DNA of 9,126 bases, taken from positions 11,040-20,165 of the forward strand of contig DCAJ01000013.1 of the NCBI GenBank assembly GCA_002311455.1, read 5' to 3'. The notes beneath the pieces were generated by a model that saw only the letters and a list, made by a program, of their open reading frames with translations, did not search any database and was not told the DNA's origin. Numbering within the stretch: the first letter of the stretch is position 1; the number at the start of each line of letters is the position of its first letter. Source of the DNA: Anaerolineales bacterium UBA1136 (lineage in GTDB: Bacteria; Chloroflexota; Anaerolineae; Anaerolineales; UBA11657). Of the stretch, positions 1 to 6,187 are shown one piece after another. A program made the translations under genes and the position numbers.

Positions 1-111
1 TAATGCAGTAATCTGACGTGACAATACTTTCATAGTTACATCACGTAAAGCTTGCGTAGTTCCATAATAGAAGCTTAGCTGCTCAATCTGGAAAGTTATC
101 TCAGCTGTCAT
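1..111 (-). CDS. pstB: Second PstB-like phosphate ABC transporter ATPase, N-terminal fragment (runs off left edge)
   Basis: Reading down from the ATG at 109-111 the frame stays open for 37 codons to the window edge. The product starts MTAEITFQIEQLSFYYG and ends in QITAL, which is the stretch that comes immediately before the Walker A loop in PstB proteins. It aligns without gaps, apart from about one residue, to the same region of the neighbouring complete PstB (ELSVSY...ITAL), so the two are paralogues. A good ribosome binding site (AGGTGA, about 6-7 bases upstream) overlaps the TAG stop of the upstream pstB, which suggests translational coupling in one operon. Being cut before Walker A, none of its catalytic motifs can be judged here. 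Family knowledge: PstB hydrolyses ATP on the cytoplasmic face of the PstSCAB importer and works as a dimer. I infer that this copy pairs with, or substitutes for, the degenerate neighbour. It could also be a related ABC ATPase of another kind, but the position makes PstB most likely. Confidence 0.8.
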   Translation of the reverse strand, partial: MTAEITFQIEQLSFYYGTTQALRDVTMKVLSRQITAL

Positions 112-121
112 TGTATATCAC

Positions 122-883
122 CTACCCGAACCGGCCGGTAATATAATCCTCCGTCTGCTTTTCGCGTGGAGAGCTAAACAGGTCCTCACTCCGTCCCCAT
201 TCCACCAGCTCTCCCTGTAACATGAATACTGCAAAATCAGCAATGCGTGCCGTCTGCTGGATGCTGCTGGGAGCAATAACGACTGTATAATTCTGCTTAA
301 GAATCTGAAGCGAAGCTTCTACTTTTGCAGTAGAAATCGGATCCAGTCCCGAAGTGGGCTCGTCAAGCAATAATACTTCGGGTTCTAGGGCCAAAACTCT
401 GGCAATGCACAGTCGCTGCTGCTGACCTCCTGATAACGCGGCGGCGGACTCGTTTAGTCTGTCCTTAACTTCGTCCCACAACGCGGATGCACGTAGGCTA
501 CCCTCAACCGCATCATCCAATCGAGCTCGACGCCGCTCCCCGGCCAATTCCAGACCATAAGTTATATTTTTACGAATTGAAAAAGGCAGAGGTATAGGCT
601 GTGCAAAAACGATACCTACTCGCCGGCGAAGTGAAATCACATCCACATTCCGGTCGAAGATATTAATATTGTCGAGAATGACTTCACCAGATATACTCAC
701 ATCGAGAAGATCATTCAGTCGGTTTAGAGTACGGAGCAAGGTACTCTTACCACCTCCGGATGGACCAAATAGAGCTGTTATAGCATTTTCGGGAATGTCC
801 AAGCAAACATGACGCAGCGATTGGGTGCCATCATCATAACTAACAGAGAGCTCATTGATACTGATTTTAGGATTATCGGACAT
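122..883 (-). CDS. pstB: PstB-like phosphate ABC transporter ATPase with altered Q-loop and H-switch
   Basis: This 253-residue protein has the length and motif order of PstB, the ATPase of the high-affinity phosphate importer. Visible motifs are Walker A GPSGGGKST (residues 40-48), the PstB-typical TLNRLNDL just after it, the ABC signature LSGGQQQR (150-157), Walker B LLLDE (171-175) with the catalytic glutamate, and the D-loop SGLDP. Two positions depart from the family. The usual VFQKP Q-loop reads VFAQP, so alanine 94 replaces the glutamine, which has moved one place on. The usual VTHNMQQA H-switch reads APSSIQQT, so serine 206 replaces the histidine. The frame is otherwise intact with no stop, so it is not an obvious pseudogene. 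The start is fixed by a strong AGGAG site 7 bases upstream that overlaps the pstA stop region; spacing to pstA is 9 bases. A second PstB-like gene follows directly. I infer it forms an asymmetric pair with that partner. Confidence 0.9.
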   Translation of the reverse strand: MSDNPKISINELSVSYDDGTQSLRHVCLDIPENAITALFGPSGGGKSTLLRTLNRLNDLLDVSISGEVILDNINIFDRNVDVISLRRRVGIVFAQPIPLPFSIRKNITYGLELAGERRRARLDDAVEGSLRASALWDEVKDRLNESAAALSGGQQQRLCIARVLALEPEVLLLDEPTSGLDPISTAKVEASLQILKQNYTVVIAPSSIQQTARIADFAVFMLQGELVEWGRSEDLFSSPREKQTEDYITGRFG

Positions 884-892
884 CGTAGTCTC

Positions 893-1744
893 CTACCATT
901 GTCGTTTTCGCCGCTGCCAACTGCGTACGCTTGCAGCCAATATGTTCATAGTCAGCACAAAGGTGAGTAGTACAGTCGCCGTACCGTATTGAATCTGAAT
1001 AGGCATTTCTGGAATTTGGGTGGAGATAACAAACAGATGATAGGGTAATGCCATAGTCTGATCAAAAATAGAATTAGGTAACTTTGGCAGAAAGAATGCA
1101 GCACCAGTAAAAAGGATTGGGGCAGTTTCGCCAGCTGCTCTATTCAATCCAAGAATCACACCAGTGAGAATGCCAGGTAGTGCTTGAGGAAGCACCACTC
1201 GACGAATAGTCTGCCAGCGCGTTGCCCCCATACCAACACTAACCACACGGAAGTTTTGAGGTACCGCTCGCAACGCTTCCTCCGCTGTACTAATTATTAT
1301 TGGGATAGTCATGATTGATAGTGTGAGACAAGCTGCCACTATAGATGAACCTAGTTCTAGAAATAGCACAAATAGACCCAATCCGAACAATCCATAAACC
1401 ACCGAAGGAATACCAGCTAGATTTACAATTGCCAGACGAATCACGCGTGTCCAGTGGCCATCGCGTGCATATTCTGAGAGATAGATTGCGGATGTTATTC
1501 CGAGAGGTATTGATATCAGTCCAGTGCCAACCACAAGATAGACAGTACCGATAATGGCCGGCCATATACCACCAGACCTCATACCGTTACGCGGCATCTC
1601 CAACAAGAATTCCCATGACACAGCTTCTACACCTGAGAGAAAGATAGAACCCACTACGATGACTATTGGGACAGCGGTCACTATAGCGGCTAATCCTATG
1701 ACCACAAATGCTATTCGTTCGGTATGATGTCTAGATAAGTGCAT
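893..1744 (-). CDS. pstA: Phosphate ABC transporter permease PstA
   Basis: The 283-residue product is a hydrophobic membrane protein with about six predicted transmembrane segments (the first around residues 10-36, the last around 255-275). It carries the binding-protein-dependent permease (EAA) loop at about 156-196, including GMGATRWQTIRRVVLPQALPG in its core, which contacts the ATPase. After it comes LGLNRAAGETAPIL, which matches the conserved GLSRAIGETAP region of PstA, and an earlier GIPSVVYGLFGLG segment is also typical. The family role is to form, with PstC, the inner-membrane phosphate channel. Only 20 bases separate it from pstC upstream and 9 bases from pstB downstream, so the genes form one transcription unit. 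The ATG start has an AGGAT element somewhat further away than ideal (about 13 bases), so translation may depend partly on coupling to pstC. Nothing is truncated. Confidence 0.95.
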   Translation of the reverse strand: MHLSRHHTERIAFVVIGLAAIVTAVPIVIVVGSIFLSGVEAVSWEFLLEMPRNGMRSGGIWPAIIGTVYLVVGTGLISIPLGITSAIYLSEYARDGHWTRVIRLAIVNLAGIPSVVYGLFGLGLFVLFLELGSSIVAACLTLSIMTIPIIISTAEEALRAVPQNFRVVSVGMGATRWQTIRRVVLPQALPGILTGVILGLNRAAGETAPILFTGAAFFLPKLPNSIFDQTMALPYHLFVISTQIPEMPIQIQYGTATVLLTFVLTMNILAASVRSWQRRKRQW

Positions 1745-1764
1745 GGTATTGTGTTCATCCTGTG

Positions 1765-2682
1765 TCAGGAAAGCAACCTCTCTGTACGTCTACGTGTACG
1801 GAATAATACTGCTGAAGCAGTAATGTTTATTGCTAAGCTAATCAGGAACAGTATTAGTCCGATAGAAAAAAGAACATGATAATGTAAGCTACCATTAGCC
1901 ACCTCTCCCATCTCAGCTGCTATAGTGGCCGTCATAGTACGAAGCGAAATGAAAAGCGATCCCATTCCAGAGGCCATCTGTGGTGCATTTCCGGTGACCA
2001 TCATTACCGTCATAGTTTCTCCGATGGCGCGACCAATACCTAACATCGTCGCTGTAAGAACTCCTGATCTAGCAGCGGGCAAGGTCACCCGCCATATTGT
2101 CTGCCAGTGTGTGGCACCGAGAGCGAGTGCAGCATCCCTATATGCGTTGGGTACTGTGTCCAATGCATCTTCGGCTACGCTTACAATAGTGGGAATTGCC
2201 ATGCCCGCCAATAGCACGGCACCAGTAAATGCTGTAAGACCTGTGGGAAGATAAAGTACTTCACGTACCAGAGGTACTAGAACAGTAATACCCAGAAACC
2301 CCAGCACAACTGAAGGTATACCTCCTAGGATTTCAACCAACGGTTTCAGTATTTCGCGTAACCAGACCGGCGCGATTTCAGCAATATATATGGCAGTCAT
2401 AAGTCCAAATGGTATAGCTATCAAAACTGCTCCAAGCGTAATGATTAGCGACCCGCTTAGGAGTGGCAGGATGCCGAAATAGTTCTCAATAGGATACCAT
2501 CGTTGGTTCCATAACTCTCCCGCATGTATTTCTCCAAAAGTAGGCAGTGACTCCTGTATCAAGAAAAGAAAGATAAGAGCTACAAATACTACAGCTGAAT
2601 ATCCGGAGATGCGCACAAGTGTTTCTACAACAAACTCGAGTGGGTTACGGTGAGCGCCATTGAAGATTTTCGTACTAGTCAT
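1765..2682 (-). CDS. pstC: Phosphate ABC transporter permease PstC
   Basis: The 305-residue product is a second hydrophobic permease, with a transmembrane segment at about residues 25-43, several in the middle and a last one near 270-293. The EAA loop (about 180-210) contains ALGATHWQTIWRVTLPAA, followed by IGRAIGETMTVMMVTGN, which is the PstC version of this motif and separates it from PstA. The ILGGIPSVVLGFLG segment (118-131) is also conserved in the family. PstC and PstA together form the phosphate pore in the cytoplasmic membrane. The gene lies between pstS and pstA in the usual pstSCA order, 51 bases after pstS. A clear ribosome binding site (AAAGGAT about 10 bases before the ATG) supports the chosen start. 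The length is normal for the family and no key region is missing. Confidence 0.95.
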   Translation of the reverse strand: MTSTKIFNGAHRNPLEFVVETLVRISGYSAVVFVALIFLFLIQESLPTFGEIHAGELWNQRWYPIENYFGILPLLSGSLIITLGAVLIAIPFGLMTAIYIAEIAPVWLREILKPLVEILGGIPSVVLGFLGITVLVPLVREVLYLPTGLTAFTGAVLLAGMAIPTIVSVAEDALDTVPNAYRDAALALGATHWQTIWRVTLPAARSGVLTATMLGIGRAIGETMTVMMVTGNAPQMASGMGSLFISLRTMTATIAAEMGEVANGSLHYHVLFSIGLILFLISLAINITASAVLFRTRRRTERLLS

Positions 2683-2733
2683 AAGTTTTCTTATCCTTTC
2701 CAGATTCTATTCCGGGCTCTCTACTATCGCAGC

Positions 2734-3627
2734 TCAATTCACAGGGACAAAACCTAGTTCCTTAACAATTAACTGAGCTTCTGAACTATAAATCCAATCA
2801 ATATAATCCTTGGTATATCCGGTCGGCTCACTTGACACATACATGTAAAGTGAGCGTGAAATCGGATATGAGTTGTTAATCACATTCTCAATTGTGGGGC
2901 TTATATATGGGCTGGTATAGTCTGGAGCCACAGCTATAGTCTTTACTGCCTCGGTTACATAACCGAGGCCATCATAGCCTATAGCGTTCGGATTATGGGA
3001 TACTTCGGATATTATGCCTTCAGATGACGGTAACAGCAAAGTACTTGGCGCAAAGAAGGTTTCATCTTTCTTGTTACCCATGCGTACTACAGTCTCCAGA
3101 AAATACACATGAGTACCTGAATTCACTTCACGTGACAGACAAACTATCGGGCGATCCTCACCTCCCACATCTATCCAGTTCGTGACTTTGCCACTAAAAA
3201 TGTCAGACAACTGCTGCAACGTCAGTCGATTTACCGGATTTTGTGGGTGCACTATCACCGCTATTCCATCGCGGGCTATAGCGTATTCTAGTGGTACGAA
3301 ACCATTGTCTTTGGCATTGGAGATTTCTTTGTCCTTCATCTTACGGGATGCATTCGCAATGTCAACTGTACCGTTTATCATTGCAGCTATACCTGTACCT
3401 GAACCTCCACCGGTGACAGATATGCTCACATCTGGGTATACTATGTGATATGCCTCAGCCCAGGCCAACGCGAGATTGACGATTGTGTCAGAGCCCCTAT
3501 TTGTCAAAGTGACACTATCGACTGTATTGTCACTTTGCGACCGTTTTGATTCTGAACCGCATGCACTTAGTGCTAGAACTCCGGTCACAATGCCAATAGT
3601 GATGTAGCGACGACCTATTGCTCGCAT
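2734..3627 (-). CDS. pstS: Phosphate-binding lipoprotein PstS
   Basis: The 297-residue product begins with a basic stretch, a hydrophobic segment and the lipobox LSAC, giving a lipidated cysteine at residue 23, so the mature protein is tethered outside the membrane. The binding-protein core shows GSDT (45-48), the glycine-rich loop GGGSGTG (73-79), the ANASRKMK segment and RDGIAVIVHPQNPV, all typical of PstS. The later REVNSGT (166-172) keeps the arginine and Ser-Gly-Thr spacing that contact phosphate in characterised PstS proteins. It captures phosphate and hands it to PstCA. It is the first gene after a 126-base gap that holds a Pho-box-like repeat array, so it probably has its own phosphate-controlled promoter. 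The ATG is the only credible start: an in-frame stop lies six codons upstream. Its ribosome binding site is poor (AGGG 13 bases away), which raises the possibility of leaderless translation. Confidence 0.96.
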   Translation of the reverse strand: MRAIGRRYITIGIVTGVLALSACGSESKRSQSDNTVDSVTLTNRGSDTIVNLALAWAEAYHIVYPDVSISVTGGGSGTGIAAMINGTVDIANASRKMKDKEISNAKDNGFVPLEYAIARDGIAVIVHPQNPVNRLTLQQLSDIFSGKVTNWIDVGGEDRPIVCLSREVNSGTHVYFLETVVRMGNKKDETFFAPSTLLLPSSEGIISEVSHNPNAIGYDGLGYVTEAVKTIAVAPDYTSPYISPTIENVINNSYPISRSLYMYVSSEPTGYTKDYIDWIYSSEAQLIVKELGFVPVN

Positions 3628-3634
3628 GTAGAGT

Positions 3635-3656
3635 ACTATACCCTAATGAATTAATA
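3635..3656 (-). promoter_or_regulatory. Candidate -10 elements of the pstS promoter
   Basis: Two possible -10 hexamers face pstS. TATTAA (3651-3656) stands 15 bases after the proximal Pho-box-like hexamer, which would then occupy the -35 position. TATAGT (3635-3640) ends 7 bases before the pstS ATG, which would put the transcription start at or next to the start codon. Neither has a good TTGACA-like -35, as expected for an activator-dependent promoter. I cannot decide between them by reading. Confidence 0.35.
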
Positions 3657-3671
3657 GAGGAAACAAAGTAG

Positions 3672-3709
3672 GGTTAATAACAGATAAAATTTTGGTTAAG
3701 AATTGTTAA
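3672..3709 (-). promoter_or_regulatory. Pho-box-like array of four TTAACM-type hexamers upstream of pstS
   Basis: On the minus strand, hexamers TTAACA (3704-3709), TTAACC (3694-3699), TTATCT (3682-3687) and TTAACC (3672-3677) repeat in the same direction with start-to-start steps of 10, 12 and 10 bases, close to one helical turn. Known PhoP/PhoB-family operators in Bacillus (TTAACA-like, about 11-base period) and cyanobacteria (CTTAACC-like, 11-base period) look the same. The position, 45-82 bases before the pstS ATG in a locus that encodes its own PhoB and PhoR, makes a PhoB binding site the natural reading. Confidence 0.65.
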
Positions 3710-3753
3710 TATACCTGTATCAAACTCATAGGATGAATTTAGTGACGCACTGT

Positions 3754-4911
3754 TTATGTTAGATCTGCACGCATCAATCTGATACTCGCCTTTGCGCCGA
3801 CCTCGATACAGTTTTCAATACTTATCTCCCCACCGTGCGCTTGCACTACATGCTTAGCGATAGCCAAACCCAGACCGGTACCCGCACCGAACCGGCCACG
3901 GTCACCACGAAAGAAGCGTTCAAAAAGACGGGTCACCTCGTGCGGAGGAATTCCAGGTCCTGAGTCTTGAATTTCAATCCGTACATACTCAGCCTCGTCT
4001 ATGGCTCGGATAGTTACATGACCATTTGGTGGAGTAAACTTGATGGCATTATGGATAACATTTCCCAGTGCTTGCTGCATTTGCTCTAAATCGGCCAACA
4101 CTTGGATTTCAGACATTTCTTCCTGATGTACTTCAATCGCCTTGTACTTAGCCTGTGGTCGCAAACGTTCAATCGATGGTTGTATTAGTTCAGCTGCGCT
4201 TATAGCAACCATCCGAATAGAAGACTTACCTGACTCTATACGCGAGATATCAAGTAACTCTTGCGCCATCTGGTGCAAAGCATCAATCTCAATCCCTATC
4301 TTCCGCAAAGTATCAGTGGAATCATGGGTATGATCATGAGATTGCAATAAATCCAAAAGCAATCGAATTGAGGTCAATGGTGTACGCAATTCATGTGATA
4401 TGTTTGCAAACATATCACGTCTAGCTCGGTCCAAACGATGGAAACGAGAAATATCTCTGAGAGCCAGAACTGCACCGTCCTCAAACATCAAGGCTCGCAC
4501 CTGGAATATATTATCCTGAAATTTAGTTTGCCACTCAAGCAATTCATTATGTGTTGCAGTTGCTACTGCATCATGACAGAAAATCTCAAATTCCTCAGAG
4601 TGCGTATAACTTACAACACTGACTCCAAAATCGGGCAAATCTCCAAAAATCTTTGTTGCCGCTGGGCTAGCGTAACTCACATTAAGATCAGAATCAATAA
4701 ATATTAGAGCCTCTTCCAATGCACTGCTAGCTGCATTCCATCTTGTTCTCTGTATTTCCTGAGACTCAGTTTGAGCATCTAGACTACGGGTCAACTGTAT
4801 TAATTTGCGATCTACTGCAACTGCACGGCGCTTTGACAAGATATAGTAATAAATAAACAATGTGGAAATTAATACAAGAAGTATGAGCACCCACAACAAA
4901 ATTGGAGTCAT
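3754..4911 (-). CDS. phoR: Phosphate-regulon sensor histidine kinase PhoR-like
   Basis: The 385-residue product has one N-terminal transmembrane segment (about residues 3-24), a short basic stretch and coiled linker, a PAS-like domain (about 58-155), the HisKA dimerisation domain with FANISHELRTPL (phosphorylated histidine 173), and a C-terminal ATPase domain. That domain shows the N-box (Asn284 and Asn288 in LGNVIHNAIKFTPP), the G1 box DSGPGIP (316-322), FERFFRGD and the G2 box GAGTGLGLAIAKH. There is no sizeable extracytoplasmic loop, as in other PhoR proteins, which are thought to sense the state of the Pst transporter from inside. It autophosphorylates and passes phosphate to the PhoB receiver. 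Its ATG overlaps the phoB stop as ATGA, so the two are translationally coupled. The pst genes downstream support the PhoR assignment over another kinase of this large family. Confidence 0.88.
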   Translation of the reverse strand: MTPILLWVLILLVLISTLFIYYYILSKRRAVAVDRKLIQLTRSLDAQTESQEIQRTRWNAASSALEEALIFIDSDLNVSYASPAATKIFGDLPDFGVSVVSYTHSEEFEIFCHDAVATATHNELLEWQTKFQDNIFQVRALMFEDGAVLALRDISRFHRLDRARRDMFANISHELRTPLTSIRLLLDLLQSHDHTHDSTDTLRKIGIEIDALHQMAQELLDISRIESGKSSIRMVAISAAELIQPSIERLRPQAKYKAIEVHQEEMSEIQVLADLEQMQQALGNVIHNAIKFTPPNGHVTIRAIDEAEYVRIEIQDSGPGIPPHEVTRLFERFFRGDRGRFGAGTGLGLAIAKHVVQAHGGEISIENCIEVGAKASIRLMRADLT

Positions 4912-5588
4912 GCTTGGAACCGGTATCCTACGCCACGTACTGTGACGATCCGGACCGGATTAGATGGATCGAGCTCTATCTTTTCTCTTAACCAACGTAT
5001 GTGTACGTCAACAGTATGTGTATTGCCAATATAATTGTAACCCCAGACCTTTTCCAGCAACAAATCACGGGACAAGACAGCACCCTTATTCCTCATAAGC
5101 TCAGCGAGCAGGTCAAACTCCTTCTGTGTGAGATGTACCTCCTCGTTATCTTTGGATACACGACGCGAACTTAAATCGAGGCTTATATTGCTGTCAGTCA
5201 ATTGCATTTGATTTTGTTGCGTGTTATTGCTCGTACGACGTAGGAGTGATCGGATGCGCGCTAGTAATTCGCCTAGGCTAAATGGCTTAACCACGTAATC
5301 ATCAGCACCAGTTTCCAATCCGACAATTTTGTCCATCTCAGCCCCACGAGCCGTAAGCATAATTATGGGCACATCTGAATTACGCCGCAGCGTACGACAT
5401 ACCGACAGACCATCCATTTCTGGAAGCATCAAATCTAATAATATTAGGTCAGGATCTTCTTCTCTTGCCTGGCGCAACCCATCAAGTCCATTATCGGCTA
5501 AAAGTACTTCATATCCTTCAGACTCCAATCCTTCCGACACTACTTCGCGTACGGTATCTTCATCTTCCACGATTAATATTGTAGGCAT
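4908..5588 (-). CDS. phoB: Response regulator, OmpR/PhoB family (PhoB/PhoP-like)
   Basis: From the ATG at 5586-5588 the product is 226 residues. The receiver domain (1-120) has acidic Glu8/Asp9, the phospho-acceptor Asp52 in LILLDLMLPEMDG, Thr79 in MLTA and Lys101 in VVKPFS. After a linker rich in Asn and Gln comes an OmpR-type winged-helix DNA-binding domain: LTQKEFDLLAEL, then LLEKVWGY, the recognition helix region NTHTVDVHIRWLREKIE, and the terminal VRGVGYRF. I chose this start because GGGGA lies 7 bases before it and the protein then begins directly with the receiver strand MPTILIVEDE. A longer frame starts only at a TTG at 5630. When phosphorylated by PhoR it should bind repeats such as those ahead of pstS. 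It is the first gene of the phoB-phoR-pst cluster and has a plausible promoter 60-90 bases upstream. Confidence 0.92.
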   Translation of the reverse strand: MPTILIVEDEDTVREVVSEGLESEGYEVLLADNGLDGLRQAREEDPDLILLDLMLPEMDGLSVCRTLRRNSDVPIIMLTARGAEMDKIVGLETGADDYVVKPFSLGELLARIRSLLRRTSNNTQQNQMQLTDSNISLDLSSRRVSKDNEEVHLTQKEFDLLAELMRNKGAVLSRDLLLEKVWGYNYIGNTHTVDVHIRWLREKIELDPSNPVRIVTVRGVGYRFQA

Positions 5589-5653
5589 CGCAAAATCCCC
5601 GTTAGCATATCTATGTTTATGAAGAGCCAATGATACCGCAGCCTAGATATTTG

Positions 5654-5681
5654 TGTATAGTTTCGCAATCCATTCTGACAA
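5654..5681 (-). promoter_or_regulatory. Candidate sigma-70-type promoter of phoB-phoR
   Basis: On the minus strand TTGTCA (5676-5681) and TATACA (5654-5659) are separated by 16 bases. This matches the housekeeping consensus at 5 of 6 and 4 of 6 positions and would give a leader of roughly 60 bases before the phoB ATG. It is the best match I found in the divergent intergenic region, but only by eye. Confidence 0.45.
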
Positions 5682-5703
5682 ATACAAGTCCTATGAACAT
5701 GCC

Positions 5704-5731
5704 TTGCTGTCCAAACAAATTAGTGTATATT
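5704..5731 (+). promoter_or_regulatory. Weak candidate promoter of the small divergent gene
   Basis: TTGCTG (5704-5709) and TATATT (5726-5731) lie 16 bases apart on the plus strand and would start transcription about 45 bases before the ATG at 5784. The -35 is weak (3 of 6). Another TATATT at 5761-5766 is too close to the ribosome binding site to be convincing. The surrounding DNA is very AT-rich, so chance matches are expected. Confidence 0.25.
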
Positions 5732-5771
5732 AGCATAAGTTAATTTAATCAATATTTGCATATATTATTAA

Positions 5772-5776
5772 GAGGT
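5772..5776 (+). promoter_or_regulatory. Ribosome binding site deciding the start of the 106-codon gene
   Basis: GAGGT stands 7 bases before the ATG at 5784. It covers part of the upstream in-frame GTG (5775-5777), which therefore cannot be the start if this site is used. Confidence 0.6.
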
Positions 5777-5783
5777 GCTTAGA

Positions 5784-6104
5784 ATGAATATAGATAATGC
5801 TGTTGATGACATTGTTTTGCTTGTACAGCGAGATGGACAACCACTCAAAGGTCTCGGTATTAGGGAGAAAAAAATTTATGTGCGCCTTAAGGGCTATGAT
5901 AGCATAGGTCTGTGGGTAGAATTAACTGATTATGAGCTACCTCAACTTGCTCATTCAGAGTCAGGGCCGGAAAAGGAAATCACAGCAGACGCATGCGCAT
6001 TGATTCCTTGGACCTCGATAGAAACGGTTGTTCATTTTCCTGATTTAGAAGGCTTTGACTTCCCTAGTCCAAAAGTTGACCAGCTTGGTTTCCAGAGTGA
6101 ATAA
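5784..6104 (+). CDS. Small acidic protein of unknown function, divergent from phoB
   Basis: I do not recognise this 106-residue protein. It is acidic, has no signal peptide, no transmembrane segment and no cysteine cluster. The first half alternates charged and hydrophobic residues (IVLLVQRDGQPLKGLGI, then KIYVRLKG and IGLWVELTDYELP) as in a small beta-barrel, and a later LIPWTSIETVVHF segment resembles the last strands of Sm-like or SH3-like barrels. This fold idea is inference from pattern only. The C-terminal 20 residues (FDFPSPKVDQLG) look unstructured. The ATG at 5784 is preferred over a GTG at 5775 because GAGGT (5772-5776) lies 7 bases before the ATG and would overlap the GTG. It is transcribed away from phoB and 83 bases ahead of the homoserine dehydrogenase gene. 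Reasonable codon use and the good ribosome site argue that it is real. Confidence 0.75.
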   Translation: MNIDNAVDDIVLLVQRDGQPLKGLGIREKKIYVRLKGYDSIGLWVELTDYELPQLAHSESGPEKEITADACALIPWTSIETVVHFPDLEGFDFPSPKVDQLGFQSE

Positions 6105-6120
6105 GCATCATTCATTGCCT

Positions 6121-6164
6121 ATAGAAGTATTGTCAAATTAACAAATATGTAGATCTACTTCTAT
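6121..6164. repeat. Inverted repeat with internal palindrome between the small gene and the homoserine dehydrogenase gene
   Basis: ATAGAAGTA (6121-6129) is the exact reverse complement of TACTTCTAT (6156-6164), with 26 bases between the arms. Overlapping the right arm is a 10-base palindrome, GTAGATCTAC (6149-6158). No T-run follows, so it does not look like an ordinary terminator. It could be an operator, an mRNA leader hairpin, or chance in AT-rich DNA. Confidence 0.35.
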
Positions 6165-6187
6165 TTGAGAAAACTTAGAAACATATT

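Noticed and set aside
122..883. Reading the first pstB as a pseudogene
   Set aside because: The frame is full length with Walker A, signature and Walker B intact and a strong ribosome site; only two specific loops differ.
1290..1565. Open frame inside pstA in another minus-strand frame, and a plus-strand frame at 1345-1554
   Set aside because: Both overlap the clearly conserved PstA coding sequence and show no protein-like character.
1925..2254. 109-codon plus-strand open frame opposite pstC
   Set aside because: It is antisense to the conserved PstC region, and its composition is what the reverse of a membrane protein gene gives.
5329..5622. 97-codon plus-strand open frame opposite phoB
   Set aside because: It is Ser/Arg-rich, lies opposite the receiver domain, and has no supporting start signals.
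5589..5630. Longer version of phoB starting at a TTG at 5630
   Set aside because: The extra 14 residues precede the conserved receiver start, the TTG has no good ribosome site, and the ATG at 5588 has GGGGA 7 bases upstream.
5775..5783. GTG start three codons upstream for the small plus-strand gene
   Set aside because: It overlaps the GAGGT ribosome site that is well placed for the ATG at 5784.
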